A stretch of DNA of 64,000 nucleotides, from positions 2,604,001 to 2,668,000 of the forward strand of contig NZ_UHIL01000001.1 in NCBI RefSeq assembly GCF_900460535.1, read 5' to 3'. The notes below the pieces were generated by a model, which was not told the origin of the DNA, did not search any database, and saw only the letters and a program-made list of their open reading frames with translations. The stretch comes from Vibrio parahaemolyticus. GTDB taxonomy: Bacteria > Pseudomonadota > Gammaproteobacteria > Enterobacterales > Vibrionaceae. Made by a program: the position numbers and the translations under genes. Positions 1 to 10,775 of this stretch are shown piece by piece. How positions within the stretch are numbered: the stretch's first letter is position 1; the number at the start of each line of letters is the position of its first letter.

Positions 1-612
1 TACTGGTTTGAAGCTCTTACGGTGCTCGCTTATCACACCATGTTGCTCAATTGCTTCAAAGTGCGCTTTGGTTGGATAACCTTTGTGCTTCGCAAAGCCG
101 AATTGCGGATATTGTTTATCCAGCTCTTCCATCTCTTGGTCGCGCACAACTTTAGCAATGATGGAAGCGGCACTGATTTCAGCCACTCTTAAATCGCCTT
201 TCACCACAGCTTGAGAATCCATCGGTAGCTCAGGGCAACGATTACCATCGATCAGCACTAAATCTGGCTGTACCTTCAGTCCAGCAATCGCACGTTGCAT
301 AGCAACCATGGTAGCTTGCAGAATATTCAGTTCATCAATCTCTTCGGGAGAGCAACGGCCTACCGCCCACGCTAGCGCTTTTTCTTTGATTTCAGGAAGC
401 AGTGCCAGACGCTTTTTCTCGCTCAGCTTCTTAGAGTCATTCAAGCCTTCGATTGGGTTATTGGGATCGAGGATAACTGCAGCGGTGACGACATCTCCAA
501 CCAAAGGGCCGCGTCCAACTTCATCGACTCCGGCGATCACTTGGTAACCTTGAGGGTATTCAAACGGAAGGAGCTCTACTTTTGCTTTTGTCGTTTTTGC
601 TTTCGCGACCAT
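1..612 (-). CDS. rnhB: Ribonuclease HII, 3' end cut by window edge
   Basis: RNase HII cleaves the RNA strand of RNA-DNA hybrids and removes single ribonucleotides misincorporated in DNA. The frame is open from the ATG at 612 to the window edge (204 codons). It shows the family metal-binding residues in GVDEVGRG (D30, E31), then [16 protein letters not shown] and the late HKGYPT and EHRKSF motifs, so only about ten C-terminal residues are missing. The first 15 or so residues are a lysine-rich extension compared with the E. coli enzyme. The gene follows lpxB after 9 bases and is probably the end of the lpx operon; dnaE usually comes next in gammaproteobacteria (inference, outside the window). 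Confidence 0.95.
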   Translation of the reverse strand, partial: MVAKAKTTKAKVELLPFEYPQGYQVIAGVDEVGRGPLVGDVVTAAVILDPNNPIEGLNDSKKLSEKKRLALLPEIKEKALAWAVGRCSPEEIDELNILQATMVAMQRAIAGLKVQPDLVLIDGNRCPELPMDSQAVVKGDLRVAEISAASIIAKVVRDQEMEELDKQYPQFGFAKHKGYPTKAHFEAIEQHGVISEHRKSFKPV

Positions 613-621
613 GGTACTTCT

Positions 622-1761
622 CTATTTTTCAATCAATTTCAATACTGCATTCGCAGCTTGTTGATCCGCGTCTTTACGAATCCAATGATGCATTTCGGTG
701 AACTTATCAAGCATTGGCTTATTATCACTCTCTAGCAAACGAGAAACTTCATTGAACAAGTTGTCTGGTGTGCAATCGTCTTGAAGATACTCTTTAACCA
801 GTTCGTCATCTGCGAGAATATTGGGTAGTGACACGTACTTAGTTTTCAATAGGCGCTTGGCCAGAAAGGCGGTAAAGGCATTGACGCGATAGCCAACAAC
901 CATAGGACGTTTAAGCAACATGCACTCTAACGCTACCGTTCCAGATGCTAGCATTACCGCATCAGAGGCTGTAATAACATTGCGAGCCGTATCATCCACC
1001 AATTTGAAATCAAGCTCGGGCGCATGCTCTTTCCACGCTTGCTCAAATTGCTCTCGACGTTTTTGATTAACTAGCGCAACTACAAAGCCCAAACCTGGGT
1101 ATTTTTGGTGCAGAAGCTTGCACGTCTCAATGAATGGTTGAGAGAGCATCTTGAGCTCACTACCACGGCTACCCGGTAAAACTGCTAACCATTTTTTGTC
1201 TTGTTCAAGTCCTAGCAGATCTCGCGCAGGCGCTTGCTCAGATTGCAAAGGAATAGCATCCGCTAAGGTGTGGCCGATAAACTCACAAGGCACGTTAAAT
1301 TTATCGTAAAACGCCTTTTCAAACGGTAGAAAAGCCAGTACCAGGTTGGTCGCAGCCTCAATTTTGAAGATACGCTTTTGACGCCACGCCCATACTGAAG
1401 GGCTCACGTAGTGCACGGTTTTAATGCCTGCTTGCTTTAAATCTAACTCTAGACGCAAGTTAAAATCTGGCGCATCAATACCGACAAAAACATCTGGCGG
1501 GTTCTGAGTGAAGTACTTAACAAGCTCAGCTTTTACTTTTAACAAACGAGGTAATCGTCCAAGCACTTCAACTAAACCCATTACAGCTAACTCTTCCATA
1601 TCAAAAAGAGATTCACAGCCTTGCGCGATCATCTTTGGCCCACCGATGCCAACGAACTCTGCATTCGGGTATCGTTCTTTCACTGCCTTGATAAAGCCTT
1701 CCCCTAGCGTATCACCAGATAACTCGCCAGCAATGATGCCAATACGTAATGGTTTTTCCAT
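622..1761 (-). CDS. lpxB: Lipid-A-disaccharide synthase
   Basis: LpxB (glycosyltransferase family 19) joins UDP-2,3-diacylglucosamine and lipid X into the beta-1,6-linked disaccharide precursor of lipid A, at the inner face of the inner membrane. The 379-residue product matches the usual length (about 380). It carries the N-terminal IIAGELSGD signature, FVGIGGPKM, a central [12 protein letters not shown] block and the LPGSRGSE segment of the second Rossmann half. It lies 110 bases downstream of lpxA, with two hairpins in that gap, and 9 bases before rnhB. The ATG start gives the expected [14 protein letters not shown]-terminus. Confidence 0.97.
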   Translation of the reverse strand: MEKPLRIGIIAGELSGDTLGEGFIKAVKERYPNAEFVGIGGPKMIAQGCESLFDMEELAVMGLVEVLGRLPRLLKVKAELVKYFTQNPPDVFVGIDAPDFNLRLELDLKQAGIKTVHYVSPSVWAWRQKRIFKIEAATNLVLAFLPFEKAFYDKFNVPCEFIGHTLADAIPLQSEQAPARDLLGLEQDKKWLAVLPGSRGSELKMLSQPFIETCKLLHQKYPGLGFVVALVNQKRREQFEQAWKEHAPELDFKLVDDTARNVITASDAVMLASGTVALECMLLKRPMVVGYRVNAFTAFLAKRLLKTKYVSLPNILADDELVKEYLQDDCTPDNLFNEVSRLLESDNKPMLDKFTEMHHWIRKDADQQAANAVLKLIEK

Positions 1762-1781
1762 ATCGATTCCGCCCTATGTAC

Positions 1782-1807
1782 TATGGATAAGGGATTCCTT
1801 ATCCATA
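1782..1807. repeat. Perfect 11-bp inverted repeat between lpxA and lpxB
   Basis: The arms TATGGATAAGG and CCTTATCCATA pair perfectly around a 4-base loop. There is no T-run next to it, so it is not a typical terminator by itself. It sits about 20 bases before the lpxB start, just downstream of a separate terminator-like hairpin, and may be an mRNA stability or processing element or an operator. Confidence 0.5.
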
Positions 1808-1813
1808 AAACAC

Positions 1814-1848
1814 AAAAAGACCGCAGCCCTAATTGGGCGCGATCTTTT
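1814..1848 (-). terminator. Terminator-like hairpin after lpxA
   Basis: Read on the minus strand, a GC-rich stem (AAAAGATCGCGCCC against GGGCTGCGGTCTTTT, with one wobble and one bulge) is closed by AATT and ends in TTTTT. It lies between lpxA and lpxB, so it probably attenuates rather than fully stops operon transcription. Confidence 0.6.
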
Positions 1849-1871
1849 CCACTTATTGATTCATTCACGAA

Positions 1872-2660
1872 TTAACGAATGATACCACGTTCCGTTGTTT
1901 CTAGAATGTCAGAAAAACGCTTCACTGCTGGCCATTCTTGTGCCATTTCTGCAAGAATCGGTTTCACTTCTTCTAGCGTTTTACCAGAGCGGTAAATTTC
2001 TTTGTACGCTTTTTGTAGTGCTCGAATTTCTGGTTTCTCAAAACCATTACGCTTCAAGCCAACTAGGTTCAAACCAAACGGCGTAGCATGGTTACCTTGA
2101 GCAAGTACGTAAGCAGGAACGTCCTGAACAACCGCAGAGCAACCACCAACGTATGCATAAGCGCCTACCGTACAGAATGGGTGAATAGCAGAAAGTGCCA
2201 TTACACCAGCGTGATCTTCTACTGTTACGTGACCACCCAGAATCGCATTGTTACCAATGTGAGTGTGGTTTCCTACTACGACGTCATGCGCGATGTGCGC
2301 ATTCACGCACAGTAGGTTGTCGTCGCCAATCACTGTTGTCGCTTTGTCTTGCACAGTACCACGATGAACCTGAACCGCTTCGCGAATCACATTACGGTCA
2401 CCGATAACCACGGTTGTATCTTCGCCACCATACTTCTTGTCTTGGTTTTCTTCACCAATCACTGCATGTGGGAAAATACGGTTATCTTTACCAATTTTGG
2501 TATGGCCTTTGATTACTACGTGAGACATGACTTCAGTACCTTCACCAATCTCCACCGTTGAGGTGATGTAGGTAAAAGGACCAACCGTCACGTTAGCGCC
2601 AATTTTTGCGCCTTCTTCTACCACCGCTGCTGGGTGGATTTTAGCGGTTTCATGAATCAT
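1872..2660 (-). CDS. lpxA: UDP-N-acetylglucosamine O-acyltransferase
   Basis: LpxA transfers an (R)-3-hydroxyacyl chain from acyl carrier protein to UDP-GlcNAc, the first step of lipid A synthesis, as a cytoplasmic trimer. The product is 262 residues, exactly the E. coli length, when started at the ATG at 2660 (MIHETAKIHP); a frame extension seven codons upstream would run into fabZ and is not needed. Left-handed beta-helix hexapeptide repeats fill residues 1-190, and the catalytic histidine lies in VNAHIAHD. The QGNHATPFG and GLKRNGF motifs begin the C-terminal helical part. It starts one base after the fabZ stop, indicating coupling. Confidence 0.97.
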   Translation of the reverse strand: MIHETAKIHPAAVVEEGAKIGANVTVGPFTYITSTVEIGEGTEVMSHVVIKGHTKIGKDNRIFPHAVIGEENQDKKYGGEDTTVVIGDRNVIREAVQVHRGTVQDKATTVIGDDNLLCVNAHIAHDVVVGNHTHIGNNAILGGHVTVEDHAGVMALSAIHPFCTVGAYAYVGGCSAVVQDVPAYVLAQGNHATPFGLNLVGLKRNGFEKPEIRALQKAYKEIYRSGKTLEEVKPILAEMAQEWPAVKRFSDILETTERGIIR

Positions 2661-2661
2661 A

Positions 2662-3114
2662 TTAAAACTCTCGACGAGCACACTTCAGCTCTGCTGAACA
2701 CACTACTTCGCCGTCAACTTTTGCTACACCGCTAAATGCAGCAATGCCACGACGCTCTTTTAGAAATTCAACTTCAATAACCATTTGGTCACCAGGAACC
2801 ACAGGTTTACGGAATTTCGCGCCGTCTACACTCGCAAAGTAGTACAACTCGTTTTCTGTCGGTGCACCAAATGATTTAAATGCTAGTAGGCCAGTAGCCT
2901 GAGCCATAGCTTCCAGAATCAACACACCTGGGAATACTGGTAGTTGAGGAAAGTGACCTGTGAACTGAGGTTCGTTAACCGACACATTTTTAATTGCGTG
3001 AAGGTACTTCGCTTCTTGGAAGTCAATCACTCGGTCGATCAATAAGAATGGGTAGCGATGAGGTAGTAGCTCTTGAATTTCAGAGATGTTCATCGTTTTC
3101 TTTTCAGTAGTCAA
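2662..3114 (-). CDS. fabZ: 3-hydroxyacyl-ACP dehydratase FabZ
   Basis: FabZ dehydrates (R)-3-hydroxyacyl-ACP in fatty acid elongation and so competes with LpxA and LpxD for the same substrate. The 150-residue hot-dog-fold protein has [13 protein letters not shown] near the N-terminus. The catalytic His is in [12 protein letters not shown] and the catalytic Glu in the following [11 protein letters not shown]. The gene sits in the standard lpxD-fabZ-lpxA-lpxB order. A 171-base gap with a terminator-like hairpin separates it from lpxD, so it may also have its own promoter. The first codons ([17 protein letters not shown]) leave a second in-frame ATG at codon 8 as an alternative start. Confidence 0.96.
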   Translation of the reverse strand: MTTEKKTMNISEIQELLPHRYPFLLIDRVIDFQEAKYLHAIKNVSVNEPQFTGHFPQLPVFPGVLILEAMAQATGLLAFKSFGAPTENELYYFASVDGAKFRKPVVPGDQMVIEVEFLKERRGIAAFSGVAKVDGEVVCSAELKCARREF

Positions 3115-3245
3115 AGTCGTCTTCCTATATCAATTCTCTTAACCAAGATGGCAAGGCAGCGGCAAAGGCCGCAAACTGGGAAATGCCTGCAAAGTGTATA
3201 CCAGCTTGATAATAAATCTACTAATAGCGCGTCATTATAGAAGAA

Positions 3246-3270
3246 AAAGACCCGCATTTCGCGAGTCTTT
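3246..3270 (-). terminator. Terminator-like hairpin after lpxD
   Basis: The minus strand reads AAAGACTCGC, loop GAAAT, GCGGGTCTTT, then TTCTTC. It is a 10-bp stem with one wobble pair lying 16 bases after the lpxD stop, ahead of fabZ. Confidence 0.55.
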
Positions 3271-3285
3271 GTTCAGAATATGGAA

Positions 3286-4317
3286 CTAAGATTCTTCTTT
3301 CTGCTCCAGCTGTTTTTCAACAGCTTTCAAGCGTTTGTTCATCTCGTCAATACGGTGAACACGAGTGGCCGTCTTGCGCCATTCTCGGTTCGTCTGTAAT
3401 GGGATACCTGATGAATAAAGACCCTTTTCTTCGATACTGCGCATTACCATGCCCATACCGGTGATGGCAACACCATCTGCGATAGTGATGTGGCCATTTA
3501 GAACCGACGCGCCGCCGATCTGACAGTACTTACCAATTTTAGTACTGCCGGCGACAATAGTACCACCTGGCATCACGGTACCATATCCGATCTGCACGTT
3601 ATGTGCGATTTGAAGTTGGTTATCAAGAATTACATTGTCTTCAATAATGGTGTCTTCAAGTGCGCCACGGTCAATCGTAGTACATGCACCAATCTCGACG
3701 CGGTTACCAATGCGCACAGAACCAAGCTGAGGGATTTTAATCCACTCGCCTTTATCGTTCGCATAACCAAAACCGTCAGAGCCAATGACTGTGCCAGATT
3801 GAACCAGACAGTCATCGCCTAATGATACTTCATGATAAATTGTCACATTAGCCCAAAGCTTGGTGTTGTTCCCCAGCTTCGCGTTTTTACCGATAAAGCA
3901 ACCTGCGCCGATAACAACGTTATCACCCAGTTCAACTCCCGTTTCAATAACCGCGTTTGCGCCAATTGCAACGTTTTCACCCATCTTCACATCGGATGCA
4001 ATCACTGCACTCGGTGCAATGTCTTCAGCAGGTTTTGGTGTGGTATCCATAGCCTGAACAACACGAGCGAATGCAACATAAGGGTCAGCAACGACGAGTG
4101 CATTACCAGCACACTGGTCCTTATGCTCTGCCTTCACCATCACCACTGTTGCTTTACATTCAGGTAGATGCTTTGCGTATTTTGGGTTAGACAAGAAAGT
4201 CACATCACCTTCTTGCGCTTTATCCATTGGAGCTACACGGCCAACGACGAGTGACTCGTCACCAAATAGCTCACCCCCGGTAATTGTCGCCAACTCGGCT
4301 AATGTCAATTTTTTCAT
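3286..4317 (-). CDS. lpxD: UDP-3-O-(3-hydroxymyristoyl)glucosamine N-acyltransferase
   Basis: LpxD adds the second 3-hydroxyacyl chain to the glucosamine nitrogen in lipid A synthesis. The 343-residue product has the N-terminal uridine-binding domain (residues 1-100, with [13 protein letters not shown]). A long left-handed beta helix of hexapeptide repeats follows (about 100-290), with the catalytic histidine in [11 protein letters not shown]-terminal charged helix ends in [16 protein letters not shown]. It follows skp by 6 bases in the bamA-skp-lpxD arrangement typical of gammaproteobacteria. Confidence 0.97.
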   Translation of the reverse strand: MKKLTLAELATITGGELFGDESLVVGRVAPMDKAQEGDVTFLSNPKYAKHLPECKATVVMVKAEHKDQCAGNALVVADPYVAFARVVQAMDTTPKPAEDIAPSAVIASDVKMGENVAIGANAVIETGVELGDNVVIGAGCFIGKNAKLGNNTKLWANVTIYHEVSLGDDCLVQSGTVIGSDGFGYANDKGEWIKIPQLGSVRIGNRVEIGACTTIDRGALEDTIIEDNVILDNQLQIAHNVQIGYGTVMPGGTIVAGSTKIGKYCQIGGASVLNGHITIADGVAITGMGMVMRSIEEKGLYSSGIPLQTNREWRKTATRVHRIDEMNKRLKAVEKQLEQKEES

Positions 4318-4323
4318 AACTTC

Positions 4324-4833
4324 TTATTTTAGAGCTTTAATTACGTCTTCTGAGATATTGTATTCTGGTTTGCCATATTGCAGTGCAGAAATATCAATAA
4401 CTAGGTCGTAACCTTTTTTGTCTGCTACTTTCTTCACAGCATCTTGGATTGTTTTGAATAGCTTCGCTTTCTCTTCTGCTTCACGACGAGCGCTTGCTTT
4501 CTCTAGAGCTTGAGCTTTTACTTTGTATTCGCTGTCTAGCTTCGCGATGTCGATACGCAATTTCTCAATTTCTTCCTGACCTAGAAGCTCACCATCACGT
4601 TGTAGTTTTTCAATCTTGGTTTTAGCTTGCGCTTGAATTGATTTCAGTTCATCAGCTTTGCTCTTAAAGTCTTTCTGCATTTTTTGTAGAACGACTTCAC
4701 GTTGAGGAAGAGCTTGGAAAACTTGAGCAGTGTTTACGTAAGCGATTTTCTGTGCAGCTTCGGCTGCGTTTGCAAACATTGAAGAGCTCAGTACAAGAAG
4801 GCCAATCCCAGCCGCTTTGATCATTTTATTCAA
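4324..4833 (-). CDS. skp: Periplasmic chaperone Skp/OmpH
   Basis: Skp is a trimeric periplasmic holdase that carries unfolded outer-membrane proteins to the BAM complex. The product has a signal peptide (KAAGIGLLVLSSSMFANAAEA) followed by the OmpH domain, KIAYVNTAQVFQ and a long charged coiled-coil region (about residues 50-130). I chose the TTG at 4833, giving (M)NKMIKAAG, because AGAGGA lies about 8 bases upstream; the ATG at 4824 is the alternative, with poorer spacing. It starts 13 bases after the bamA stop, matching their shared role in outer-membrane protein assembly. Confidence 0.93.
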   Translation of the reverse strand: MNKMIKAAGIGLLVLSSSMFANAAEAAQKIAYVNTAQVFQALPQREVVLQKMQKDFKSKADELKSIQAQAKTKIEKLQRDGELLGQEEIEKLRIDIAKLDSEYKVKAQALEKASARREAEEKAKLFKTIQDAVKKVADKKGYDLVIDISALQYGKPEYNISEDVIKALK

Positions 4834-4846
4834 AATATTTTCCTCT

Positions 4847-7261
4847 TTAGAAAGTTCTACCGATAGTGAATGTGAAGAACTCTTCATCATCGCCATCAAA
4901 TTTCTTAATTGGTTTCGCTAGTGAGAAGACTAGAGGCCCCATTGGAGACATCCACTGCAACGCCGCACCATAAGATGAACGGTAGTTGGTTGGATCTGAG
5001 TAATCGTAGTAGTAACGGTCACCATATTCTGCACCAGAGTCGCGATAGTCAAACTCGGTATCCCAAATACTTGCCATATCGAAGAAAATACTGGTTCGAA
5101 TTTGGTTGCGAACTTCGTCCGACGCAAATGGTGTAGGAACAATAAGCTCGATACTTGCTAGCGCTACTGCGTTACCACCAACAGAATCGTCTGTAGCAGT
5201 ATCAGCACCATTGTTCGAGCCAGAGTAATCACGATAAACCGCTTTCGGACCTACGCTGTTAGAGCCGAAGCCACGTAGTGTCGTAAAGCCACCTGCGTAA
5301 TAGTTTTCGTAGAATGGGAACAAGTTATCGTTGCCATCCGTCTGACCGTAACCGTTACCATAACCTAAGCGACCACGGAACAAGAGCGTGAACTCATGCT
5401 TCTTAGTCAAAGGCACGTACTGACGCACATCGTACTGCATTTTGAAGTATTGAACGTCAGAGCCAGGTACGGTCATCTTGTAGAATGCACGTTGGTGGTT
5501 ACCCGCTGTCGGGAAATAACCGCGGTTCAGGTTGTTACGAGTCCAAGAGATATTGAAATCAAAGTCGTTGGTGTTTAACGCACCGCTTGAGTCGATATTG
5601 TCTGCTTGAGCTTGCAAGAATTGCTCTACCTGCAAGTAAGGTGACAAGTTACCGATCTTGTTGTGGGTATAACCAACGCCGAATTCAAAACGGTTCAGTT
5701 CATCAAATGGGAAACCCCATGTCAAACTTGCACCATAACTTTGGTTGGTATAGTCAACGATACCCGCTTCCGATGCTTCAAATTCATCGTAGAAAATCTT
5801 ACCGCCCAAGCTTACACCATCAAGGTTCCAGTATGGGTCGCGGTAGTCTAAGCTCACGTTCTTTTGATAGTCGTTCATCATCGCGTTGATACCAACGCGG
5901 TTACCGCTACCTAAGAAGTTGTCTTGTTGCAGACCAACTTGGAAGCTGACGCCCGATTCGGTACCGTAGCCAACACCAAAGTTTACACTGCCTGAGTTCG
6001 CTTCTTTAACCGAGTAAACCAGATCAACTTGATCATCACTACCTGGTACACGAACCGTTTGTACTTCTACGTTTTCAAAATAGCCAAGACGGTTAAGTCG
6101 TGTCTTACCAGTTTCAATCGACTTGGAGTTTAGCCAGCTACCTTCCATTTGGCGCATTTCACGACGCAGCACTTCATCTTTCGTTGAGTTATTACCAGTA
6201 AAACGAATGTCGCGAACGTAAATTCGATTACCTGGATCAACATTCACAACCAAGGAGACTTGTTTGTTTTCATCGTCAAATTCAGGGATGGTGTTTACTT
6301 GAGGGTAAGCGTAGCCAGATTCACCAAGCACACGCTTGATGCCTTCTTCCATCGAAGTCACAAGAGAGCCGTTGTACGTTTCATTGTCTTCGAATGGAAC
6401 GAGTCGTTCGAAGGTCGCTTCTTCACCAATCAGGTCACCGCGGAATTTTACATCTTTAACGGTGTACACTTCGCCCTCTTCCAAGCCAAGAGTAATGTAT
6501 ACCCCTTTCTTGTCAGGAGAGATCGCAACTTGTGTAGAATCAACGTTAAATTTCAGGTAGCCGCGGTCAAGATAGAATGACTTCAGCGCTTCGATATCAC
6601 CAGCAAGCACTTGCTTTTGGTATTTTTCGTCCGCGAGGAAATTCCACCAAGGCACATCAACGTTCAAGTTGAAACGAGAAAGAAGTTCTTCATCCGAAAA
6701 GACTTCATTACCGATAAAGTTGATTTGCTGAATTTTTGCCGACACGCCTTCCGTGAAGACAAATTTCAAGTCAGAACGGTTACGTGGCAATGGAGTCACA
6801 ACCGCTTTCACTGTTGCGTTGTACTTACCAACACTGTAGTAAAAATCTTCCAAGCCTTTTTCGATGTTACTTAGCGTAGTACGATCAAGCGCTTCACCTT
6901 CACGAACGCCAGATGCGTTCAGGTTTTCTTGTAGCTGCTCGTCCTTGATCGCTTTGTTGCCTGAGAACGAAATGCTTGCGATAGTTGGACGCTCTTTCAC
7001 TTGAACCATCAACACGCCACCATCACGCAGCACTTTTACATCTTCGAAGTTACCAGATGCGTACAGTGCGCGGATAATCTCTGCAACATCGCCTTGGTCA
7101 ATGGTATCACCGACACGTACAGGCATTTTTAGCAACGCCGCACCAAGTGCTACACGTTGCAATCCATCGATTTCAATATCTTGAACTACGAAGTTCTCTG
7201 CTCCGTTTGCAGATACACTGGTCGCCAGTAAACTTGCAAACAGAATTCGCTTAATCGCCAT
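4847..7261 (-). CDS. bamA: Outer membrane protein assembly factor BamA
   Basis: BamA is the essential Omp85 core of the BAM complex that folds beta-barrel proteins into the outer membrane. The 804-residue product has a signal peptide (cleavage near SANGA, residue 20) and five POTRA repeats (about 24-420, beginning [14 protein letters not shown]). A C-terminal 16-strand barrel follows, with the conserved loop-6 motif in [13 protein letters not shown] and a terminal phenylalanine (FTFTIGRTF). An acidic, tyrosine-rich loop ([17 protein letters not shown]) sits late in the barrel. It lies between rseP and skp, as in E. coli. Confidence 0.98.
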   Translation of the reverse strand: MAIKRILFASLLATSVSANGAENFVVQDIEIDGLQRVALGAALLKMPVRVGDTIDQGDVAEIIRALYASGNFEDVKVLRDGGVLMVQVKERPTIASISFSGNKAIKDEQLQENLNASGVREGEALDRTTLSNIEKGLEDFYYSVGKYNATVKAVVTPLPRNRSDLKFVFTEGVSAKIQQINFIGNEVFSDEELLSRFNLNVDVPWWNFLADEKYQKQVLAGDIEALKSFYLDRGYLKFNVDSTQVAISPDKKGVYITLGLEEGEVYTVKDVKFRGDLIGEEATFERLVPFEDNETYNGSLVTSMEEGIKRVLGESGYAYPQVNTIPEFDDENKQVSLVVNVDPGNRIYVRDIRFTGNNSTKDEVLRREMRQMEGSWLNSKSIETGKTRLNRLGYFENVEVQTVRVPGSDDQVDLVYSVKEANSGSVNFGVGYGTESGVSFQVGLQQDNFLGSGNRVGINAMMNDYQKNVSLDYRDPYWNLDGVSLGGKIFYDEFEASEAGIVDYTNQSYGASLTWGFPFDELNRFEFGVGYTHNKIGNLSPYLQVEQFLQAQADNIDSSGALNTNDFDFNISWTRNNLNRGYFPTAGNHQRAFYKMTVPGSDVQYFKMQYDVRQYVPLTKKHEFTLLFRGRLGYGNGYGQTDGNDNLFPFYENYYAGGFTTLRGFGSNSVGPKAVYRDYSGSNNGADTATDDSVGGNAVALASIELIVPTPFASDEVRNQIRTSIFFDMASIWDTEFDYRDSGAEYGDRYYYDYSDPTNYRSSYGAALQWMSPMGPLVFSLAKPIKKFDGDDEEFFTFTIGRTF

Positions 7262-7305
7262 ACTTGTTCTAATTATTCCTTGCTACTGCTTTTGTCTCTG
7301 AACTA

Positions 7306-8664
7306 TCACAGACGAGTAAAATCATTAAATAGCGCTAACGCCATGAGCGAGAAGATGATTGCACCACCAATTCTAAAGCCCATTTCCTGTACTTTTTCTG
7401 GGACTGGGCGTCGGATAACGGCTTCAATTGCGAAGAACAATAAATGACCACCATCCAACATAGGTAACGGAACGAGGTTAATAATACCTAGGTTAACACT
7501 AATTAGAGCGAGAAAACCTAAAAAGTAAACTAGACCGTAGTCCGCCGTCGCACCCGCACCTTTTGCAATCGAAATTGGGCCGCTCAGATTGTTAAGACCG
7601 ACATCACCAACAATCAGTTTTTTCAACATGCTGACGGTCAAACCAATCACTTGGCCTGTCTTATCAACCGCTTTACCAATTGATTCGAATACACCAAACT
7701 GCAGCTCGAAGCGATAACTTTCTGGCCATTCTGCGACTTCAGGTGCGATACCTGCAAAGCCAACCACTTGTTTGTTAGCCAGCTCACGACTGTCTGGTGT
7801 TAATGTTAGTGATTGCTCAATGCCTCGGCGTAATACCGTCAACTCGATTGGAGTATTTGGATTTGAGCGTACAGCATCTACGACTTGTTTCCAGTCATTG
7901 ATAGGCTCACCACCAATCGCGATGATTTCATCTTCTGGAAGCACACCTGCTTTCGCGGCTGCACCGTCTTCAGAAACTTGCTTAATAACGCGATAGATTT
8001 CTGGTGTATATGGAGCAAAACCAAGTGAATGCATCGCAGATTCGGTTTCTGGATCAAATTTCCAGTCACGAAGGTCCAGCGTTTTCGTCACTTCAGCGCC
8101 AACTTCTGAGTCTGACGTCAGTGTTAGCGTCATAGCGTCATCACCAATATGAGAAATTAATCCCATATTAACTGATTCCCAATCCGGAGTTTTGATGCCT
8201 GATACTGCTTTTAGTTCCATTCCAGATTCAATTCCTGCCTCAGCAACAATCGAATTGGGCGTAACTTCACCAATTACGGGTTTTACCGCTGGTACACCAA
8301 TCAGGAAAACCAACCAATAAGCAAAAATAGCAAATAAGAAATTAAAGATAGGGCCAGCTGCAACAATAGACGTTCGTTTCCAAAGCGGCTTTTGATCAAA
8401 GGCTAAATGTTTTTCACTTTCTGGCACATCGTCAACACGGCTATCTACCATTTTGACGTATCCACCAAGAGGAATCATTGAGATAGTGTATTCGGTTCCG
8501 TCTTGACCAACTTTTCGCCAAATAGACTTACCAAAACCGATGGAAAATCTTTCAACCTTCACGCCACAACGACGAGCAACCCAAAAGTGCCCAAACTCGT
8601 GCACGGCAACGAGAATGCCCAGTGCAACGATAAAAGAAACAAGATTCCACAAAATACCAGTCAT
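7306..8664 (-). CDS. rseP: Site-2 protease RseP, sigma-E regulator
   Basis: RseP is the intramembrane zinc metalloprotease that cuts RseA after DegS and so releases sigma-E during envelope stress; it also clears remnant signal peptides. The 452-residue product has the zinc motif HEFGH (residues 22-26) in the first membrane segment. Two tandem PDZ domains lie in the middle (around 125-290, with EIIAIGGEPINDW). The second active-site motif is in NLVPLPMLDGGHLLFF. Its ATG overlaps the dxr stop codon (TAATG), so translation is probably coupled. Confidence 0.97.
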   Translation of the reverse strand: MTGILWNLVSFIVALGILVAVHEFGHFWVARRCGVKVERFSIGFGKSIWRKVGQDGTEYTISMIPLGGYVKMVDSRVDDVPESEKHLAFDQKPLWKRTSIVAAGPIFNFLFAIFAYWLVFLIGVPAVKPVIGEVTPNSIVAEAGIESGMELKAVSGIKTPDWESVNMGLISHIGDDAMTLTLTSDSEVGAEVTKTLDLRDWKFDPETESAMHSLGFAPYTPEIYRVIKQVSEDGAAAKAGVLPEDEIIAIGGEPINDWKQVVDAVRSNPNTPIELTVLRRGIEQSLTLTPDSRELANKQVVGFAGIAPEVAEWPESYRFELQFGVFESIGKAVDKTGQVIGLTVSMLKKLIVGDVGLNNLSGPISIAKGAGATADYGLVYFLGFLALISVNLGIINLVPLPMLDGGHLLFFAIEAVIRRPVPEKVQEMGFRIGGAIIFSLMALALFNDFTRL

Positions 8665-9869
8665 TAGCTACGCTCGCGTATAATTTCTAGGGCGATAGTT
8701 CGAGACATTCTATCTAGCTCTAGCAAGCTTTCCAAGCTATTCGCATTCTCAGGTTTGCAGCTTGCGGTGATTTTATGCAAAACCAATTCATTGATGCGAG
8801 CGATATCTGTAAAACCAAGGCGATTATTTAGAAACGCATCAACAGCAACTTCATTGGCTGCATTTAGAGCAGTAGTCGCATGTTGCCCTTCGTAACACGC
8901 GTCAATCGCAAGTTTCAAACAAGGATAACGAGCAAAGTCTGGTTGCAAGAATGTCAATTCACCTACTTGAGTAAAGTCTAGCGGTTTTACACCGGCATCA
9001 ACACGAGAAGGATAAGACATTGTCAGCGCAATTGGTGTTGCCATATCTGGCTCTCCCATTTGCGCCAGTACCGAACCATCACGATACTGAACCATTGAAT
9101 GGATCACGGATTGCGGGTGAATAATCACTTTTAACTGGTCACGAGCCGCATTGAATAGCCATTTTGCTTCAATGTACTCAAGACCTTTATTCATCATAGT
9201 CGCAGAATCGACCGAAATCTTTGGCCCCATAGACCAGTTAGGGTGCGCGATTGCCTGTGCTGGCGTTACACTGTCGAGATCGGCAATGTCAGCGTAACGG
9301 AATGGACCGCCAGATCCGGTTAACAGAATACTAGAAATGCCATGCTCATCTAAGTTACAGCGGCCAAGATTGGTTTGAACTTGCTGTGGTAGGCACTGGA
9401 AAATAGCATTATGTTCACTGTCTACTGGCAGCAACTCTGCCCCATATTGTTCAACGGCATCAATAAACAACTGTCCAGACATGACAAGCGCTTCTTTATT
9501 CGCCAGCAATACGCGCTTACCCGCTTTAACGGCCGCCATGGTTGGCAACAAACCCGCTGCACCAACGATGGCTGCCATTACGCTATCTACTTCTTCTAAT
9601 GAAGCCACATGACAAAGTGCATCAACACCACCTAACACTTCTGTATTTGGTGAAATGGTGTGGATTTCTGATTGCAGAGCAACAGCCGCAGCCTTATCCG
9701 CCATTACTGCGAATTTAGGCTGCCATTGGCGACAAAGTGCCACCATCTTTTCAACGTTAGTGCCAGCCGCTAGTGCGACCACAGAAAACAGCTCTGGGTT
9801 TTGTTCAACCACTTTTAAGGTGCTTGCACCTATTGAGCCTGTTGCACCAAGAATCGTTAACTTTTGCAT
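8664..9869 (-). CDS. dxr: 1-deoxy-D-xylulose-5-phosphate reductoisomerase
   Basis: Dxr (IspC) converts DXP to methylerythritol phosphate with NADPH, the committed step of the MEP isoprenoid pathway; the pathway feeds the undecaprenyl carrier made by the nearby uppS. The 401-residue product shows the NADPH-binding [10 protein letters not shown] at the N-terminus, [23 protein letters not shown], and [13 protein letters not shown] for metal and substrate binding. Length agrees with the family (about 398). The stop overlaps the rseP start by one base. Confidence 0.97.
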   Translation of the reverse strand: MQKLTILGATGSIGASTLKVVEQNPELFSVVALAAGTNVEKMVALCRQWQPKFAVMADKAAAVALQSEIHTISPNTEVLGGVDALCHVASLEEVDSVMAAIVGAAGLLPTMAAVKAGKRVLLANKEALVMSGQLFIDAVEQYGAELLPVDSEHNAIFQCLPQQVQTNLGRCNLDEHGISSILLTGSGGPFRYADIADLDSVTPAQAIAHPNWSMGPKISVDSATMMNKGLEYIEAKWLFNAARDQLKVIIHPQSVIHSMVQYRDGSVLAQMGEPDMATPIALTMSYPSRVDAGVKPLDFTQVGELTFLQPDFARYPCLKLAIDACYEGQHATTALNAANEVAVDAFLNNRLGFTDIARINELVLHKITASCKPENANSLESLLELDRMSRTIALEIIRERS

Positions 9870-9885
9870 GATGTAAGACCGTTAG

Positions 9886-9914
9886 AAAAATTCAGGAGCG
9901 ATGAAGCCGCTCCC
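9886..9914 (-). terminator. Terminator-like hairpin between cdsA and dxr
   Basis: On the minus strand GGAGCG pairs with CGCTCC around a 7-base loop, followed by TGAATTTTT. The stem is short (6 bp), so it probably reduces rather than stops read-through from cdsA into dxr. Confidence 0.45.
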
Positions 9915-9920
9915 GATAAA

Positions 9921-10763
9921 TTAGAATACGTAGTATAGAAGAGCAAAGACTGGAAATGCAGCAGTCAGGCTATCGATGCGATCTAATACGCCACCGTGGC
10001 CTGGAATGATGTTACTGCTGTCTTTGATGCCAGAAACACGCTTAAACATGCTTTCGACTAAATCACCTAATACAGAAATCACGACCGTGATCAACGTAAT
10101 GATGATCATATGAATTGGGCTCGTGAACTGGATATTGAACCAATCGGCAAACAACCAGCCAACAATCAGTGCCGCGATGATACCGCCAATAAGACCTTCA
10201 ATCGTTTTGTTTGGGCTAACATGTGGTGCCATCTTGCGCTTGCCTAAACTTTTACCAGCGAAGTAAGCACCGCTGTCTGCAGCCCATACCAAGAAGCAAA
10301 CGTACATTACGAGCTTTGCACCGTGGTATGGATCTACCGAAATGTCTGAGGCTCTTAGAATGATTACACTCCAAAGAAAAGGGAGTAATGTCAGAAAACC
10401 AAAAACATGTCGTAAAACAAGATTGCCTTGCCAAGATTTTGTGGTTTTCGGGTAAGTAATTGCCATCAAGCTCGCAATAATCCACCACACAAAACCAAGC
10501 CCTAACACAACATAATGAGGTGTACTTAAATGGTTTAAGCTATGTGCGTCAGGTGAGATAAAGAGAAAACTAAGTCCGGTAACAACGGCTGCCGGAATCA
10601 GTGCAGCAATGCGAGAATTGCTTTCTGTAAATTGTGTCCACTCCCAAAAGCCTAACAGTGTTATCGCCGTCAACGCGATAATAAAGCCCATTAGGGGTAA
10701 CTTAAAAATGCCTAAAATAACCAGGGGAGCTAAAATTAGTGCTGTTATTATTCTCTGTTTCAA
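9921..10763 (-). CDS. cdsA: Phosphatidate cytidylyltransferase
   Basis: CdsA makes CDP-diacylglycerol from phosphatidic acid and CTP, the branch point for all bacterial phospholipids. The 280-residue integral membrane protein has about seven to eight hydrophobic segments. Near the C-terminus is the CDP-DAG synthase signature: SMFKRVSGIKDSS followed by IIPGHGGVLDRIDS. It lies 12 bases after uppS in the usual uppS-cdsA-dxr-rseP order. Confidence 0.97.
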   Translation of the reverse strand: MKQRIITALILAPLVILGIFKLPLMGFIIALTAITLLGFWEWTQFTESNSRIAALIPAAVVTGLSFLFISPDAHSLNHLSTPHYVVLGLGFVWWIIASLMAITYPKTTKSWQGNLVLRHVFGFLTLLPFLWSVIILRASDISVDPYHGAKLVMYVCFLVWAADSGAYFAGKSLGKRKMAPHVSPNKTIEGLIGGIIAALIVGWLFADWFNIQFTSPIHMIIITLITVVISVLGDLVESMFKRVSGIKDSSNIIPGHGGVLDRIDSLTAAFPVFALLYYVF

Positions 10764-10775
10764 ACTAATTAGTCC

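Noticed and set aside
7262..7305. Sigma-E promoter between rseP and bamA
   Set aside because: The gap is only 44 bases and has no GGAACTT-like -35 element with a proper -10.
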